Source of the DNA: Burkholderia ubonensis subsp. mesacidophila
Lineage (GTDB): Bacteria; Pseudomonadota; Gammaproteobacteria; Burkholderiales; Burkholderiaceae
DNA length: 64,000 bases
NCBI RefSeq assembly: GCF_002097715.1
Contig: NZ_CP020738.1
Span: 1,736,001 to 1,800,000, forward strand
Direction: 5' to 3'
Numbering within the stretch: position 1 is the first letter of the stretch; each line of letters begins with the position of its first letter. Under the pieces are notes generated by a model. The model did no database searches. It was given only the letters and a program-made list of their open reading frames with translations, and was not told the origin of the DNA. This document shows, piece by piece, positions 54,075 through 61,684 of this stretch. The translations under genes were made by a program, and so were the position numbers.

Positions 54075-55321
54075 CACGCACATTCGCCCAACGGGCCGCG
54101 CGCGTTGCCCGCGTGCCCGCGCTCGCGGCCGCCTGCGCGCTGACGCTCGCCGCCTGCGGCGGCCACGACGCGCCGGCCGCCGGCACCGCGCCGACGCCCG
54201 AGCAGATCGCGCGCGGCCGCTATCTCGTCAAGGCGGCCGACTGCGCCGCGTGCCATACCGCGAAGGACGGCGCGCCGTTCGCCGGCGGCGCGAAGCTCGA
54301 TTCGCCGTACGGCACGTTCTACGGCTCGAACATCACGCCGGACAAGGACCAGGGCATCGGCAGCTGGAGCGCCGGCGACTTCTACGCCGCGCTGCACGAC
54401 GGCAAGGCGCCGGGCAAGCGACTGTATCCGTCGATGCCGTATACGTCGTACCGGCAGCTCACGCGCGCCGACACCGACGCGATGTACGCATACCTGATGT
54501 CGGTCAGGCCGGCCGCGCAGGAAAACCGGCCGCACGAGCTGCAGTTCCCGTACAACCTGCGAGTCGGGATGGCGGTCTGGGACCTGCTGTTCCTGAAGGA
54601 CAGCCTGCCGGACGCGTCGAGCGGCCAGTCCGCCGACTGGCGGCGCGGCCGCTACGTCGCGAACGCGCTCGGCCACTGCGCGGAATGCCATACGCCGCGC
54701 AGCTTCACGGGCCAGCTCGACGGCGCGAAGCCGTTCGCGGGCGCCGCGCTCGGCCGCGTGGCGGCTCCTGACATCACGCCGGCGGGCCTCGCCGCGCGCG
54801 GCTGGACGGGCGCGGACCTGCAGACCTTCTTCAGCGTCGGCATCGCGCCGCAAGGCTCCGCGTTCGGCGAGATGTATCCGGTCGTGCACCTGAGCACGCA
54901 GCACCTGACGAAGGACGACCTGCGCGGGCTGTCCGTGTACCTGCTCGGCGACAAGGCGCCGGCGCCGCAACCGGTCAAGCCGGTGTCGGCCGACGCCGCG
55001 CAACTCGCGGCGGGCCGCTCGGTCTACGTCGCGGTGTGCGCGGGCTGTCACGGACTGAACGGCGAGGGCAAGCCGCACGTCGCGGTGCCGATGAACGGCA
55101 ACTCGACGCTGCGGCAGGGCGATCCGCGCAACCTGCTCGTCGCGATGCTCGACGGCATCGACGAGCAGAAGTTCGCCGGCGTCGAAAACATGCAGCCGAT
55201 GCCGGGCTTCGCCGGGACGCTGAGCGATGATGAACTCGCACAGCTGTCGAACTACCTGCGCGCGACGTGGGGCGGGCAGCCGGCCAGCGTCACGCCGGCC
55301 GACGTGAAGGCGATGCGCTGA
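54071..55321 (+). CDS. Triheme cytochrome c subunit of the molybdenum oxidoreductase
   Basis: A 416-residue lipoprotein-type cytochrome (lipobox LAAC, Cys29) with three haem c sites: CAACH (58-62), CAECH (203-207) and CAGCH (323-327). This is the domain layout of the membrane-anchoring cytochrome subunits of acetic-acid-bacterial alcohol and aldehyde dehydrogenases. It would take electrons from the iron-sulfur subunit and pass them to quinone or an oxidase. It is translationally coupled to the upstream gene by ATGA. The last 43 bases are duplicated at 56037-56079. Confidence 0.93.
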   Translation: MTRTFAQRAARVARVPALAAACALTLAACGGHDAPAAGTAPTPEQIARGRYLVKAADCAACHTAKDGAPFAGGAKLDSPYGTFYGSNITPDKDQGIGSWSAGDFYAALHDGKAPGKRLYPSMPYTSYRQLTRADTDAMYAYLMSVRPAAQENRPHELQFPYNLRVGMAVWDLLFLKDSLPDASSGQSADWRRGRYVANALGHCAECHTPRSFTGQLDGAKPFAGAALGRVAAPDITPAGLAARGWTGADLQTFFSVGIAPQGSAFGEMYPVVHLSTQHLTKDDLRGLSVYLLGDKAPAPQPVKPVSADAAQLAAGRSVYVAVCAGCHGLNGEGKPHVAVPMNGNSTLRQGDPRNLLVAMLDGIDEQKFAGVENMQPMPGFAGTLSDDELAQLSNYLRATWGGQPASVTPADVKAMR

Positions 55322-55414
55322 CGGAGCAGGGCGGGGCGCCGCGACGCGAGGCGGCCGGTTTCCGGCAACCGTGCGCGGTGCTCCGTCCCGCCGACACACG
55401 CCGGCAGGCACGCG

Positions 55415-55912
55415 TCAACGATAGACCATGTCGGCACGCCGGTTCTGCGACCACGACGCCTCGTCGTGACCGAGCGCCACCGGTTTTTCCTTGCCGAAGC
55501 TGACGGCTTCGAGCTGCGTCTCCGGCACGCCCAGCGTCACCAGCACGCCCATCACCGCTTGCGAGCGGCGTTCGCCGAGCGCGAGGTTGTATTCGGACGT
55601 GCCGCGCTCGTCGGTATTGCCCTGGATCAGCACGCGCTGCGCCGGGTGGCGGCGCAGGTAATCGGCATGCGCCTGCAGCAGCGTCCGGTATTCCGGTTTC
55701 ACGTCGTAGGCGTCGAAATCGAAATAGATGCTGCGCTTGGCGAGCGGGCTGTTCGGATTGTTGAGCTCGTCGGTCACGACCGACGGCGTGCCGAGTGCCT
55801 GGCCACCGGCGCCCTGATTCATGCCGGCGTTCTCCGGCGTCTTCGCAGCGTGGTGGCAGCCCCCCAGCAGAGCCAGAACCACGATCACCGCGTATCGGTT
55901 CGTTTTGTCCAT
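55415..55912 (-). CDS. Pal-like OmpA-family lipoprotein
   Basis: A 165-residue lipoprotein (lipobox LLGGC) with an OmpA/Pal peptidoglycan-binding domain: SIYFDFDAYDVKPEYRTLLQ, GNTDERGTSEYNLALGERRS and SFGKEKPVALGHDEASWSQN then RRADMVY. This set is typical of Pal. ATG 55912 has AGGAG at 7 bases. It stands alone, without tolQRAB or ybgF, so it is probably a paralog of the main Pal or an envelope-stress lipoprotein. It is bracketed by the cytochrome gene's 3' end and a degenerate copy of that end. Confidence 0.9.
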   Translation of the reverse strand: MDKTNRYAVIVVLALLGGCHHAAKTPENAGMNQGAGGQALGTPSVVTDELNNPNSPLAKRSIYFDFDAYDVKPEYRTLLQAHADYLRRHPAQRVLIQGNTDERGTSEYNLALGERRSQAVMGVLVTLGVPETQLEAVSFGKEKPVALGHDEASWSQNRRADMVYR

Positions 55913-56036
55913 CGTTCGTCTCCTGCGGTGTTGCTTGTACCGCTGCAATCAGATTAGGAGATAAACGTCATAACGTGACCTGTTCGTCGCCAGGTTCGGG
56001 CCGGGGCCGGCGGAGAGATCGGGGACGGGGCACGCG

Positions 56037-56079
56037 GCCGGCCAGCGTAACGCCGGCCGACGGGAAGGCCATGCCCTGA
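56037..56079 (+). pseudogene. Degenerate 43-bp copy of the cytochrome c gene 3' end
   Basis: 38 of 43 bases match 55279-55321. The copy still reads PASVTPADGKAMP-stop, compared with PASVTPADVKAMR-stop in the intact gene. Weaker similarity continues for roughly 20 bases upstream. The copies flank the Pal-like gene in direct orientation, 758 bases apart. Confidence 0.75.
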
Positions 56080-56141
56080 AAGGAAAGGGTCAGGCGCCGC
56101 GGCGCTCGCGCGACGCGGGCCATACGGTGGAACGCAACCGG

Positions 56142-56312
56142 TCAGTATCCGCCGCCGCCCCCACCACCACCGCCGCCGCTTCCACCCCCGCCCGCTCCGC
56201 CGTAACGGCCGACCGCGTGGTTCTGCGAAGCGCCGTTGTCGGACATGCATCCCGCGGAAAGCAGGAGCGTCAGCGCCGCAACCACGGCTGCAACAAACGC
56301 TGTCGATTTCAT
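56142..56312 (-). CDS. Tiny glycine-rich lipoprotein
   Basis: A 56-residue protein: signal MKSTAFVAAVVAALTLLLSA then the lipobox Cys, a short spacer CMSDNGASQNHAVGRYGGAG, and a tail of about 17 residues that is almost all glycine, ending in Tyr. The start has a near-ideal AGGAGG seven bases ahead. Predicted to be lipid-anchored and very small once mature (about 35 residues). The polyglycine run at DNA level (GGC/GGT repeats at 56150-56185) is prone to slippage, so length may vary among strains. Family not recognised. Confidence 0.65.
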   Translation of the reverse strand: MKSTAFVAAVVAALTLLLSAGCMSDNGASQNHAVGRYGGAGGGGSGGGGGGGGGGY

Positions 56313-56392
56313 CTCAGCCTCCTATCGACGTGCGGGCGGCCCGATCGCGTCGTCCGGCCAACCGGCCGGTCCAGGCGCCCGCGCGATCACGT

Positions 56393-56418
56393 AACGTTCG
56401 GGGCAGCCGGCTTATTCC
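56393..56418 (-). promoter_or_regulatory. ECF-sigma-like promoter ahead of the tiny lipoprotein
   Basis: On the minus strand GGAAT (56418-56414) is followed after 17 bases by CGTT (56396-56393), close to the GGAAC-N16/17-CGTT pattern of several ECF sigma factors. It points at the lipoprotein start about 80 bases downstream and sits directly beyond the sigma gene, whose product may use it. Confidence 0.4.
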
Positions 56419-56494
56419 ATGTCCGGGCCCGCCTCGCGTTCCCGTTTTCGAGATTGCGGCGGTTGAACGGGAACCCGCGGACGCGCCCGAACGC

Positions 56495-57205
56495 TCAGGC
56501 ATCCTGCGCCTCGCCGGGATCGTCTTCCCCCAGCCGCGCCAGCACCTGCGCGACCACCCGGTCGCATTGCGCCCCGCGAAAATCGAACGCGTCGCGGCCG
56601 GCCATGTCGAGATCGAGCGTCAGCGACGCACGCAGCATCCGCCGCGCGCGATGATGCCGGCTGCGCACCGTCGCCTCGGGCAACGCGAGGCATTGCGCGG
56701 TTTCCTCGACGGTCATTTCCTCCACCGAGCGCATCACGAACACGATCCGGAAGGCCGGCGGCAACGCATCGATCCGGCGCTCCAGCAGGTTGCGCAACTC
56801 GGCGCACGCCGCCGACCGCTCGGGCGAATCGGGCGAGAAATCGATCATGTCTGCCTCGTCGAACGCGTCGCCGACGTCGCGCATCGGCAGCGCGCCGGCG
56901 CGCCGTCTCGCGCGCCGCACGCGGCCGAAGCATTCGTTCAGCACCAGCCGCGACAGCCACGTGCCGAGCGCCGCGTCGCCGCGAAAGCGCGCGATCGACC
57001 GGTACGCGCACAGGTACGCGACCTGCAGCGCGTCCTCGGCTTCCGCGTCGTCGCGCAGCACCGCGCGGGCCAGCCGGTACAGGCGCCGGTTGTGGCGGCG
57101 CATCACCCGCTCGAACGCGTCCGGATCGCCGGCGACGATCCGGCGGATCAGGTCGGGTTCGTCGCCGGAAGGCGCAAGCACATGTGAATCGACAACCGTC
57201 GTCAT
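56495..57205 (-). CDS. ECF-type RNA polymerase sigma factor
   Basis: A 236-residue sigma-70 group IV protein. Region 2 is DPDAFERVMRRHNRRLYRLA then RAVLRDDAEAEDALQVAYLC, and region 4 is RIDALPPAFRIVFVMRSVEE then MTVEETAQCLALPEATVRSR. ATG 57205 (GAGGTG upstream) is preferred over GTG 57214. The C-terminus extends about 40 residues beyond region 4 with AGRDAFDFRGAQCDRVVAQV, reminiscent of the C-terminal extension of some sigma factors without an adjacent anti-sigma; none is encoded here. It is the third gene after DUF4142 and cupredoxin genes, so it is likely co-expressed with them. Confidence 0.9.
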   Translation of the reverse strand: MTTVVDSHVLAPSGDEPDLIRRIVAGDPDAFERVMRRHNRRLYRLARAVLRDDAEAEDALQVAYLCAYRSIARFRGDAALGTWLSRLVLNECFGRVRRARRRAGALPMRDVGDAFDEADMIDFSPDSPERSAACAELRNLLERRIDALPPAFRIVFVMRSVEEMTVEETAQCLALPEATVRSRHHRARRMLRASLTLDLDMAGRDAFDFRGAQCDRVVAQVLARLGEDDPGEAQDA

Positions 57206-57227
57206 GGGCGACACCTCGTCGGCGAAT

Positions 57228-57590
57228 CTAACGGACGATCAACGTGCCGTGCATCGTCGGATGGAACGTGCACGAGTAGGGGAACCGGCCGCGCTCGCGC
57301 GCCACGTAATGCCACGACGCCTGCGGCGCGATGCTGCCGGAATCGAACCCGTGGCCGTCCGCGCTCGCCGTATGCGGAAACAGGTCGTGGTTGACCCAGG
57401 TCACTTCGTCGCCGCGATGCACGGTCAGCTCGGCCGGCGTGAAGCGCATCTGCTCGACCACGATCACATGCGAGTCCGCGCTAGCCACAGGCGCCGCGAA
57501 TAGCGCGCACAGCAGCGCTGCCGCCACCGCCGATCGAGCACCGATGCCGCACCGCGACGGCGCCGTCAGCGCGTCATTGCGCGCCGCCAC
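57228..57590 (-). CDS. Periplasmic cupredoxin
   Basis: A blue-copper domain protein of about 120 residues with a signal peptide (ARSAVAAALLCALFAAPVAS then A). Copper ligands: His in VNHDLFPHTA and Cys, His and Met in YSCTFHPTMHG, the type 1 Cys-His-Met arrangement. Related domains act as small electron carriers or copper-binding proteins. The start is uncertain: GTG 57590 overlaps the upstream gene by 17 bases, while ATG 57626 would overlap by 53; both keep the signal peptide. It lies between DUF4142 and ECF sigma genes. Confidence 0.8.
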   Translation of the reverse strand: MAARNDALTAPSRCGIGARSAVAAALLCALFAAPVASADSHVIVVEQMRFTPAELTVHRGDEVTWVNHDLFPHTASADGHGFDSGSIAPQASWHYVARERGRFPYSCTFHPTMHGTLIVR

Positions 57591-58119
57591 CGCCTTTCCC
57601 CAGCGTCGACTGCAGATGCCGCGCATGTTCGAGGTGCGCGACGAACGCCGGCTCGCTCTTCACGAGCAGCGTCTTCAGCTCGGCATTCTTCGCCGACGGA
57701 ATCAGCGTGTGATCGATCGCATCGAGCACGGCTTCATGATAGGTCACCTCATGATCGATGTACGCGCGGTCGAAACGCGCGCCGTCGAGCTTGCCGAGGT
57801 TCTGCAGATTGGTATCGCCGCCTTGCTTGAGATTCATGCTGGTCGGGTTGTCTTCGGGCGTCACGCCCAGCTTGCGCACGAGGTCGCTCGCCGCCTTGTT
57901 GACCCCGGTGTGGTCGGTCACCATGCGATCGGCGAAGGCCTTGACGTCCTTGTTGCGGGTTTTCGATTCCGCCAGTTTCCCCGCGTCGATGTCGACCTGG
58001 TTGGCGGTGACGACGATCGCCGCGATCTGCGGGTCGGTCGGGCCGGCCTGCTGCGCGGACACGGGGAGGGCGACGGCGAGCAGCGCGCCGCATAGCGCGG
58101 CATCGAGGGTCATGTTCAT
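57574..58119 (-). CDS. DUF4142-domain periplasmic protein
   Basis: A 181-residue protein with a signal peptide (LCGALLAVALPVSA) and a ferritin-like four-helix DUF4142 domain: VVTANQVDIDAGKLAESKTR then NKDVKAFADRMVTDHTGVNK and YIDHEVTYHEAVLDAIDHTL, with several His/Glu pairs. ATG 58119 is chosen because GGAGGA stands seven bases ahead; two nearby ATGs are alternatives. First gene of a DUF4142-cupredoxin-ECF sigma operon. The biochemical role of DUF4142 is not established; envelope stress association is common by context. Confidence 0.85.
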   Translation of the reverse strand: MNMTLDAALCGALLAVALPVSAQQAGPTDPQIAAIVVTANQVDIDAGKLAESKTRNKDVKAFADRMVTDHTGVNKAASDLVRKLGVTPEDNPTSMNLKQGGDTNLQNLGKLDGARFDRAYIDHEVTYHEAVLDAIDHTLIPSAKNAELKTLLVKSEPAFVAHLEHARHLQSTLGKGGGGAQ

Positions 58120-58301
58120 TTGCATTCCTCCGGACATTGGCTGACGGAATCACGCCGTCACGCGGACGCGGCTCGGGGCCGCTCATTCGATTGGATGTCG
58201 CGTGTCGCGTGCCCGTTTCCGGAGGGCCGCGGGGGAAGGTTCGATTGCGCGCCGGCTTGATACACTTCGGCGGGCCGCCATTCCGATCACCGACAAGAAC
58301 C

Positions 58302-58916
58302 ATGACGACTGCCGCTCGAAGCCAGCCGCGCAAACCGTATTCCCCCTTCGACCGCGCCGTGTTCGGCGTCGCGGCGTTCGCGATCGGCGGGCCGCTCGTC
58401 GCCGCGCTCGTCGCGCCGACGATTGCGTTGATCATCTGGTCCGCGCTCGGCCTGCCTTTCTGGGACACCCTGAAGATTTGCGCCGGCATGGCGCTGCTGG
58501 TGCTGTTCGGCTCGTTCCTGTTCGGCTATTTCCTGCCGATTGCCGTGACCGGCGGCATCATGGGCGCGCTCGGCCCGCGCATGCGCCGCCGCTGGTTCGT
58601 ACTGCTCGGCATGCTCGTCGGCACGGCGACGATGATCGGCCACGTCTTTGTACGCGCTTACCTGACGCACTGGTTCGACGACGAGATCAGCGGCCTCGAC
58701 GTGATCGCGATCGCCGACGCGTTCATCACGTCGGGCGTGCTGTCGGGATGGCTGCACCGGCGGCTCGCACGGCTGTCGAAAGCCGGCAAGGCGGCTCCGC
58801 CGGATGGGGACGACGATCGCGAACGCCGTGTCGATCCCGATGCGTCGCCTGCGCCGGACCAAGCCGCGGCTGACGCCCAGCCTGGACCGGCAGCGGCAGG
58901 CCGCGCGTCGCCATAG
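58302..58916 (+). CDS. Hypothetical inner-membrane protein
   Basis: A 204-residue protein with three or four membrane helices: AVFGVAAFAIGGPLVAALVA then PTIALIIW, ICAGMALLVLFGSFLFGYFL then PIAVTGGIMGAL and RWFVLLGMLVGTATMIGHVF. A charged Asp/Pro-rich cytoplasmic tail follows from about residue 165. ATG 58302 (preceded by a weak purine tract GACAAGAACC). It diverges from the DUF4142 operon. No family recognised and no catalytic motif seen. Confidence 0.6.
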   Translation: MTTAARSQPRKPYSPFDRAVFGVAAFAIGGPLVAALVAPTIALIIWSALGLPFWDTLKICAGMALLVLFGSFLFGYFLPIAVTGGIMGALGPRMRRRWFVLLGMLVGTATMIGHVFVRAYLTHWFDDEISGLDVIAIADAFITSGVLSGWLHRRLARLSKAGKAAPPDGDDDRERRVDPDASPAPDQAAADAQPGPAAAGRASP

Positions 58917-58960
58917 TCACTGCGACGCAATTGCCGTGCCGCGTGGCATCGCGGCGCCCG

Positions 58961-59398
58961 TCACATCTTCCAGACGAACACTTCGTGAACGTGCGACGAC
59001 GCCTGCACCTGCACGCTGCGCCGCTGGGTCTGACCGTTGTAGGTCGCGGTCACCGAATAGCGGCCGGCAGGCAGCGCGGCCAGCAGGAACGGCCCCTCGG
59101 TCACGGTCGACAGGACCTGATGGCCGTGCGCGTCGGTGACATTCACGGGGATGTCCGCCAGATAGTCGTTGTTGCCGCTGACGGTTCGTCCGGCGAACTC
59201 GAGCACCAGCGAATAGTCGCGCATCTGCTGCTTGAGCGCGGCCGACTGATCGCTGCCGATGCCGCCCGATACATAGGCGACCGGGCCCTCGTGATTGGGC
59301 GGCGGCAGCGAGGCTACATCGGCGGCCAGCGCATGCTGGCCACCCAGGCCGATCGCCACGGCGGCAACCCCCAGCTTCAAGGTGGATAAGCGTTTCAT
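58961..59398 (-). CDS. Secreted protein with carboxypeptidase-regulatory-like (Ig-fold) domain
   Basis: A 145-residue periplasmic protein. The signal peptide MKRLSTLKLGVAAVAIGLGG then QHALA is followed by a beta-sandwich segment DIPVNVTDAHGHQVLSTVTE then GPFLLAALPAGRYSVTATYN, the transthyretin-like fold in which PxGxYxV is characteristic. ATG 59398 follows GGAGGGAGG. Such domains usually serve structural or stabilising roles. Single gene. Family membership of the whole protein is not certain. Confidence 0.7.
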   Translation of the reverse strand: MKRLSTLKLGVAAVAIGLGGQHALAADVASLPPPNHEGPVAYVSGGIGSDQSAALKQQMRDYSLVLEFAGRTVSGNNDYLADIPVNVTDAHGHQVLSTVTEGPFLLAALPAGRYSVTATYNGQTQRRSVQVQASSHVHEVFVWKM

Positions 59399-59962
59399 CG
59401 TGACCTCCCTCCGTTGGCGCCATGCGAAACCGCACATGACAACGGCGCGACGGCGCGCGCTGCGCCGGATGGCATCACGGCATGCGCCAGGGGCGGGACC
59501 GGCTGTGGATTGGCGTTCGGGAAAGCGCGCCGGGTCGGCGGCGAGAGGAACGCCGTCGGCTCGCCGTTTTCAGGGTCGGGTCTGGTGTGAATGCCCGACC
59601 TTCGACGCTTGCGCCGTGACGTTTGCCGTACCGTCAAGCAGACCGTGGCGGTGGACGCGGGGCAGCGGGCGCGGGGAAAGGGGCGGTGAGACTGCGCCGC
59701 GCCAGCCGCAGCGGGGGCGAGTCGGTCACATCGAACTGCAACGCGTGGTCACGCGTTGCGTGCCATGCTTCGCTCCTGTCGCATGGCGTGGCCGTCAGCC
59801 CACGCACGACGCGCCCGGCCGGAATGGCCGCTTCACGGTACGGCACTTTCAGCCTAGGTCGAAAGGATTAAGACAGGCTTAAGCGCGCACCTTTTAACCG
59901 GCAACGTATTAAGCTGACGAACGACGCAATTGCGGCTTTCAACGAACCGAGCGGAGGGCAAC
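59399..59962. other. Intergenic region between divergent genes
   Basis: About 560 bases between the secreted-protein gene and the GST gene. Several open frames exist but none has a ribosome site or recognisable product. The part from 59860 to 59930 is AT-rich (gattaagacaggcttaagcg, ccttttaaccggcaacg) and probably holds the GST promoter. Confidence 0.45.
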
Positions 59963-60688
59963 ATGCGCTACGCGCTTTATTACTGGCCCGGCATCCAGGG
60001 TCGCGGCGAATTCGTGCGGCTCGCGCTTGAAGCGGCCGAAGCCGACTACGTGGACGTCGGGCGCCGATCCGGGCGCGGCATGGGCATGCCGGCCATGATG
60101 CGCGTGCTGGAGAGCGCTTCCGACGCATGCCTGCCGTTCGCGCCGCCGTTCCTGAAGGCCGGCGACCAGATCATCGGGCAGACCGCCAACATCCTGCTGT
60201 TCCTCGGCGGCCGGCACGGCCTCGCGCCTCAGGACGAAGCAGGGCGGCTGTGGGTCCACCAGCTCCAGCTGACGGTGACCGACTTCGTCGCCGAGATTCA
60301 CGACACCCATCACCCGATCGCCGCCAGCCTCTATTACGAGGATCAGATGGCGGAAGCCGCGCTGCGGACGCAGGATTTCCTCAAGCATCGCGTGCCGAAA
60401 TTCCTCGGCTACTTCGGCAAGGTGCTCGCGCATAACCCGCACAAGAGCGGCTATATGGCGGGCGGCGAACTCAGCTACGTGGATCTGTCGATGTTCCAGC
60501 TGATCGAAGGGCTGCGCTACGCGTTTCCGAACGCGATGGCCCGCATCGCACCGAAGCATCGCGGGTTGATCGACCTGCACGACCGGGTTGCGCAGCATCC
60601 GCCGGTCGCGCGTTACCTGGCGTCCGACCGGCGGATTCCGTTCAACGAAGAGGGGATCTTCCGGCATTACCCGGAACTGGACGCGTAG
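59963..60688 (+). CDS. Glutathione S-transferase
   Basis: A 241-residue GST with N-terminal YYWPGIQGRGEFVRLALEAA (the thioredoxin-fold start of sigma-like GSTs, with Tyr residues available for GSH activation) and FAPPFLKAGDQIIGQTANIL then LFLGGRHGL. The C-terminal helical domain contains SGYMAGGELSYVDLSMFQLI. ATG 59963 follows GGAGGG. It detoxifies electrophiles by conjugation; substrate unknown. Monocistronic and convergent with the hydratase gene. Confidence 0.87.
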   Translation: MRYALYYWPGIQGRGEFVRLALEAAEADYVDVGRRSGRGMGMPAMMRVLESASDACLPFAPPFLKAGDQIIGQTANILLFLGGRHGLAPQDEAGRLWVHQLQLTVTDFVAEIHDTHHPIAASLYYEDQMAEAALRTQDFLKHRVPKFLGYFGKVLAHNPHKSGYMAGGELSYVDLSMFQLIEGLRYAFPNAMARIAPKHRGLIDLHDRVAQHPPVARYLASDRRIPFNEEGIFRHYPELDA

Positions 60689-60705
60689 CGCGCCGGACCA
60701 TGAGC

Positions 60706-61470
60706 TCAGGCGACCAGTTCCACCGCGAGATTCCCGAACTCGCCGAATCGTACGGTCAGCATCCGGCCGAGCGGGGTTTCGATCGCACCGGCATACGAAC
60801 CCGTCGTCACGATCTGGCCGGCCCGCACGGATTCGCCGCGCGCGGCGAGGAAATTGACGAGCCACAGCAGCGGCCTGAGCGGATGTCCGTCCGGGTGCCG
60901 GCCGTCGATCGACCGGTTCACGCCGCCGTGCAACTCGAGCGCAATCGCGTCGAGCGTCGCGTGCAGGCCGCCAGGCACGACCGGCCCGACACACAGGCCC
61001 TGGTTGAATTGCCCATCCGCGAGCAGTTCCGGCACGGTCGCCCGCGACGGCTCCGCGTAGCGGCAGCCGAGCACTTCGAGCGCGAGACGAACCTCGCGGA
61101 TCGCGCCGCGCACGTCGGCTTCGTCGTAGGGCTGCTCGCGCGGCGGCAGATCGCGGTCGATCACGAACGCGATCTCCGGTTCGATCCGGACGGTCGGCGC
61201 ATCGGCAACGACGTGGAAAGGGCCGCCCGACGCGTGGATCGTCGATGCGAAGATCGGCGCGACGACGACGCGCCCCGGCGGCGGCAGCGCGCATTTCCAT
61301 CCGCCGACCGCCTCGCCGGACAGTTCGACGACGCGGCGCTGGATCGCGAGGGCCGTTTCGATGTCGTCGGGCCGGTATGCGTCCGGCAGGAGCGGACCGG
61401 CGACGCCGGCGTGACGGGCCGCAAGCAGATGCCGGGCGGCGCCTTCTACGCGTTCGGGAGTGTTTGTCAT
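60706..61470 (-). CDS. 2-keto-4-pentenoate hydratase / fumarylacetoacetase-family protein
   Basis: A 254-residue FAH-superfamily protein of MhpD/DmpE type. VGGWKCALPPPGRVVVAPIF, PTVRIEPEIAFVIDRDLPPR (metal-binding Glu cluster) and GQIVTTGSYAGAIETPLGRM are visible. These enzymes hydrate 2-hydroxypenta-2,4-dienoates in meta-cleavage pathways or act on related 2-keto acids. ATG 61470 is chosen at the family N-terminus (MTNTPERVEGAARHLLAARH). No other meta-cleavage genes are adjacent, so its pathway is open. Divergent from the ICL/PEP-mutase-like gene. Confidence 0.85.
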   Translation of the reverse strand: MTNTPERVEGAARHLLAARHAGVAGPLLPDAYRPDDIETALAIQRRVVELSGEAVGGWKCALPPPGRVVVAPIFASTIHASGGPFHVVADAPTVRIEPEIAFVIDRDLPPREQPYDEADVRGAIREVRLALEVLGCRYAEPSRATVPELLADGQFNQGLCVGPVVPGGLHATLDAIALELHGGVNRSIDGRHPDGHPLRPLLWLVNFLAARGESVRAGQIVTTGSYAGAIETPLGRMLTVRFGEFGNLAVELVA

Positions 61471-61684
61471 GTCGTTTCCGGGAGTCAGCGGTGCCTCGCG
61501 GCGCGAGGCGGGCCGGGGAGGCGAAGGAATCGATGATAGCGGGTTTGGGTGGGCATGTTGACCCGTCGATGCCATGCTTGAATGTCCCGCCGACATCCCG
61601 GCGAAAAATACTTGTCCGGTTTTCGGTTGTGACGCAATGAGCCGGACGCACATACTGACGCCACGTTCAATCAAGGAGCTATCC

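Noticed and set aside
56150..56185. GGC/GGT repeat considered as a CRISPR-like or satellite repeat
   Set aside because: It encodes the glycine tail of a small lipoprotein with a good ribosome site; there is no spacer structure.
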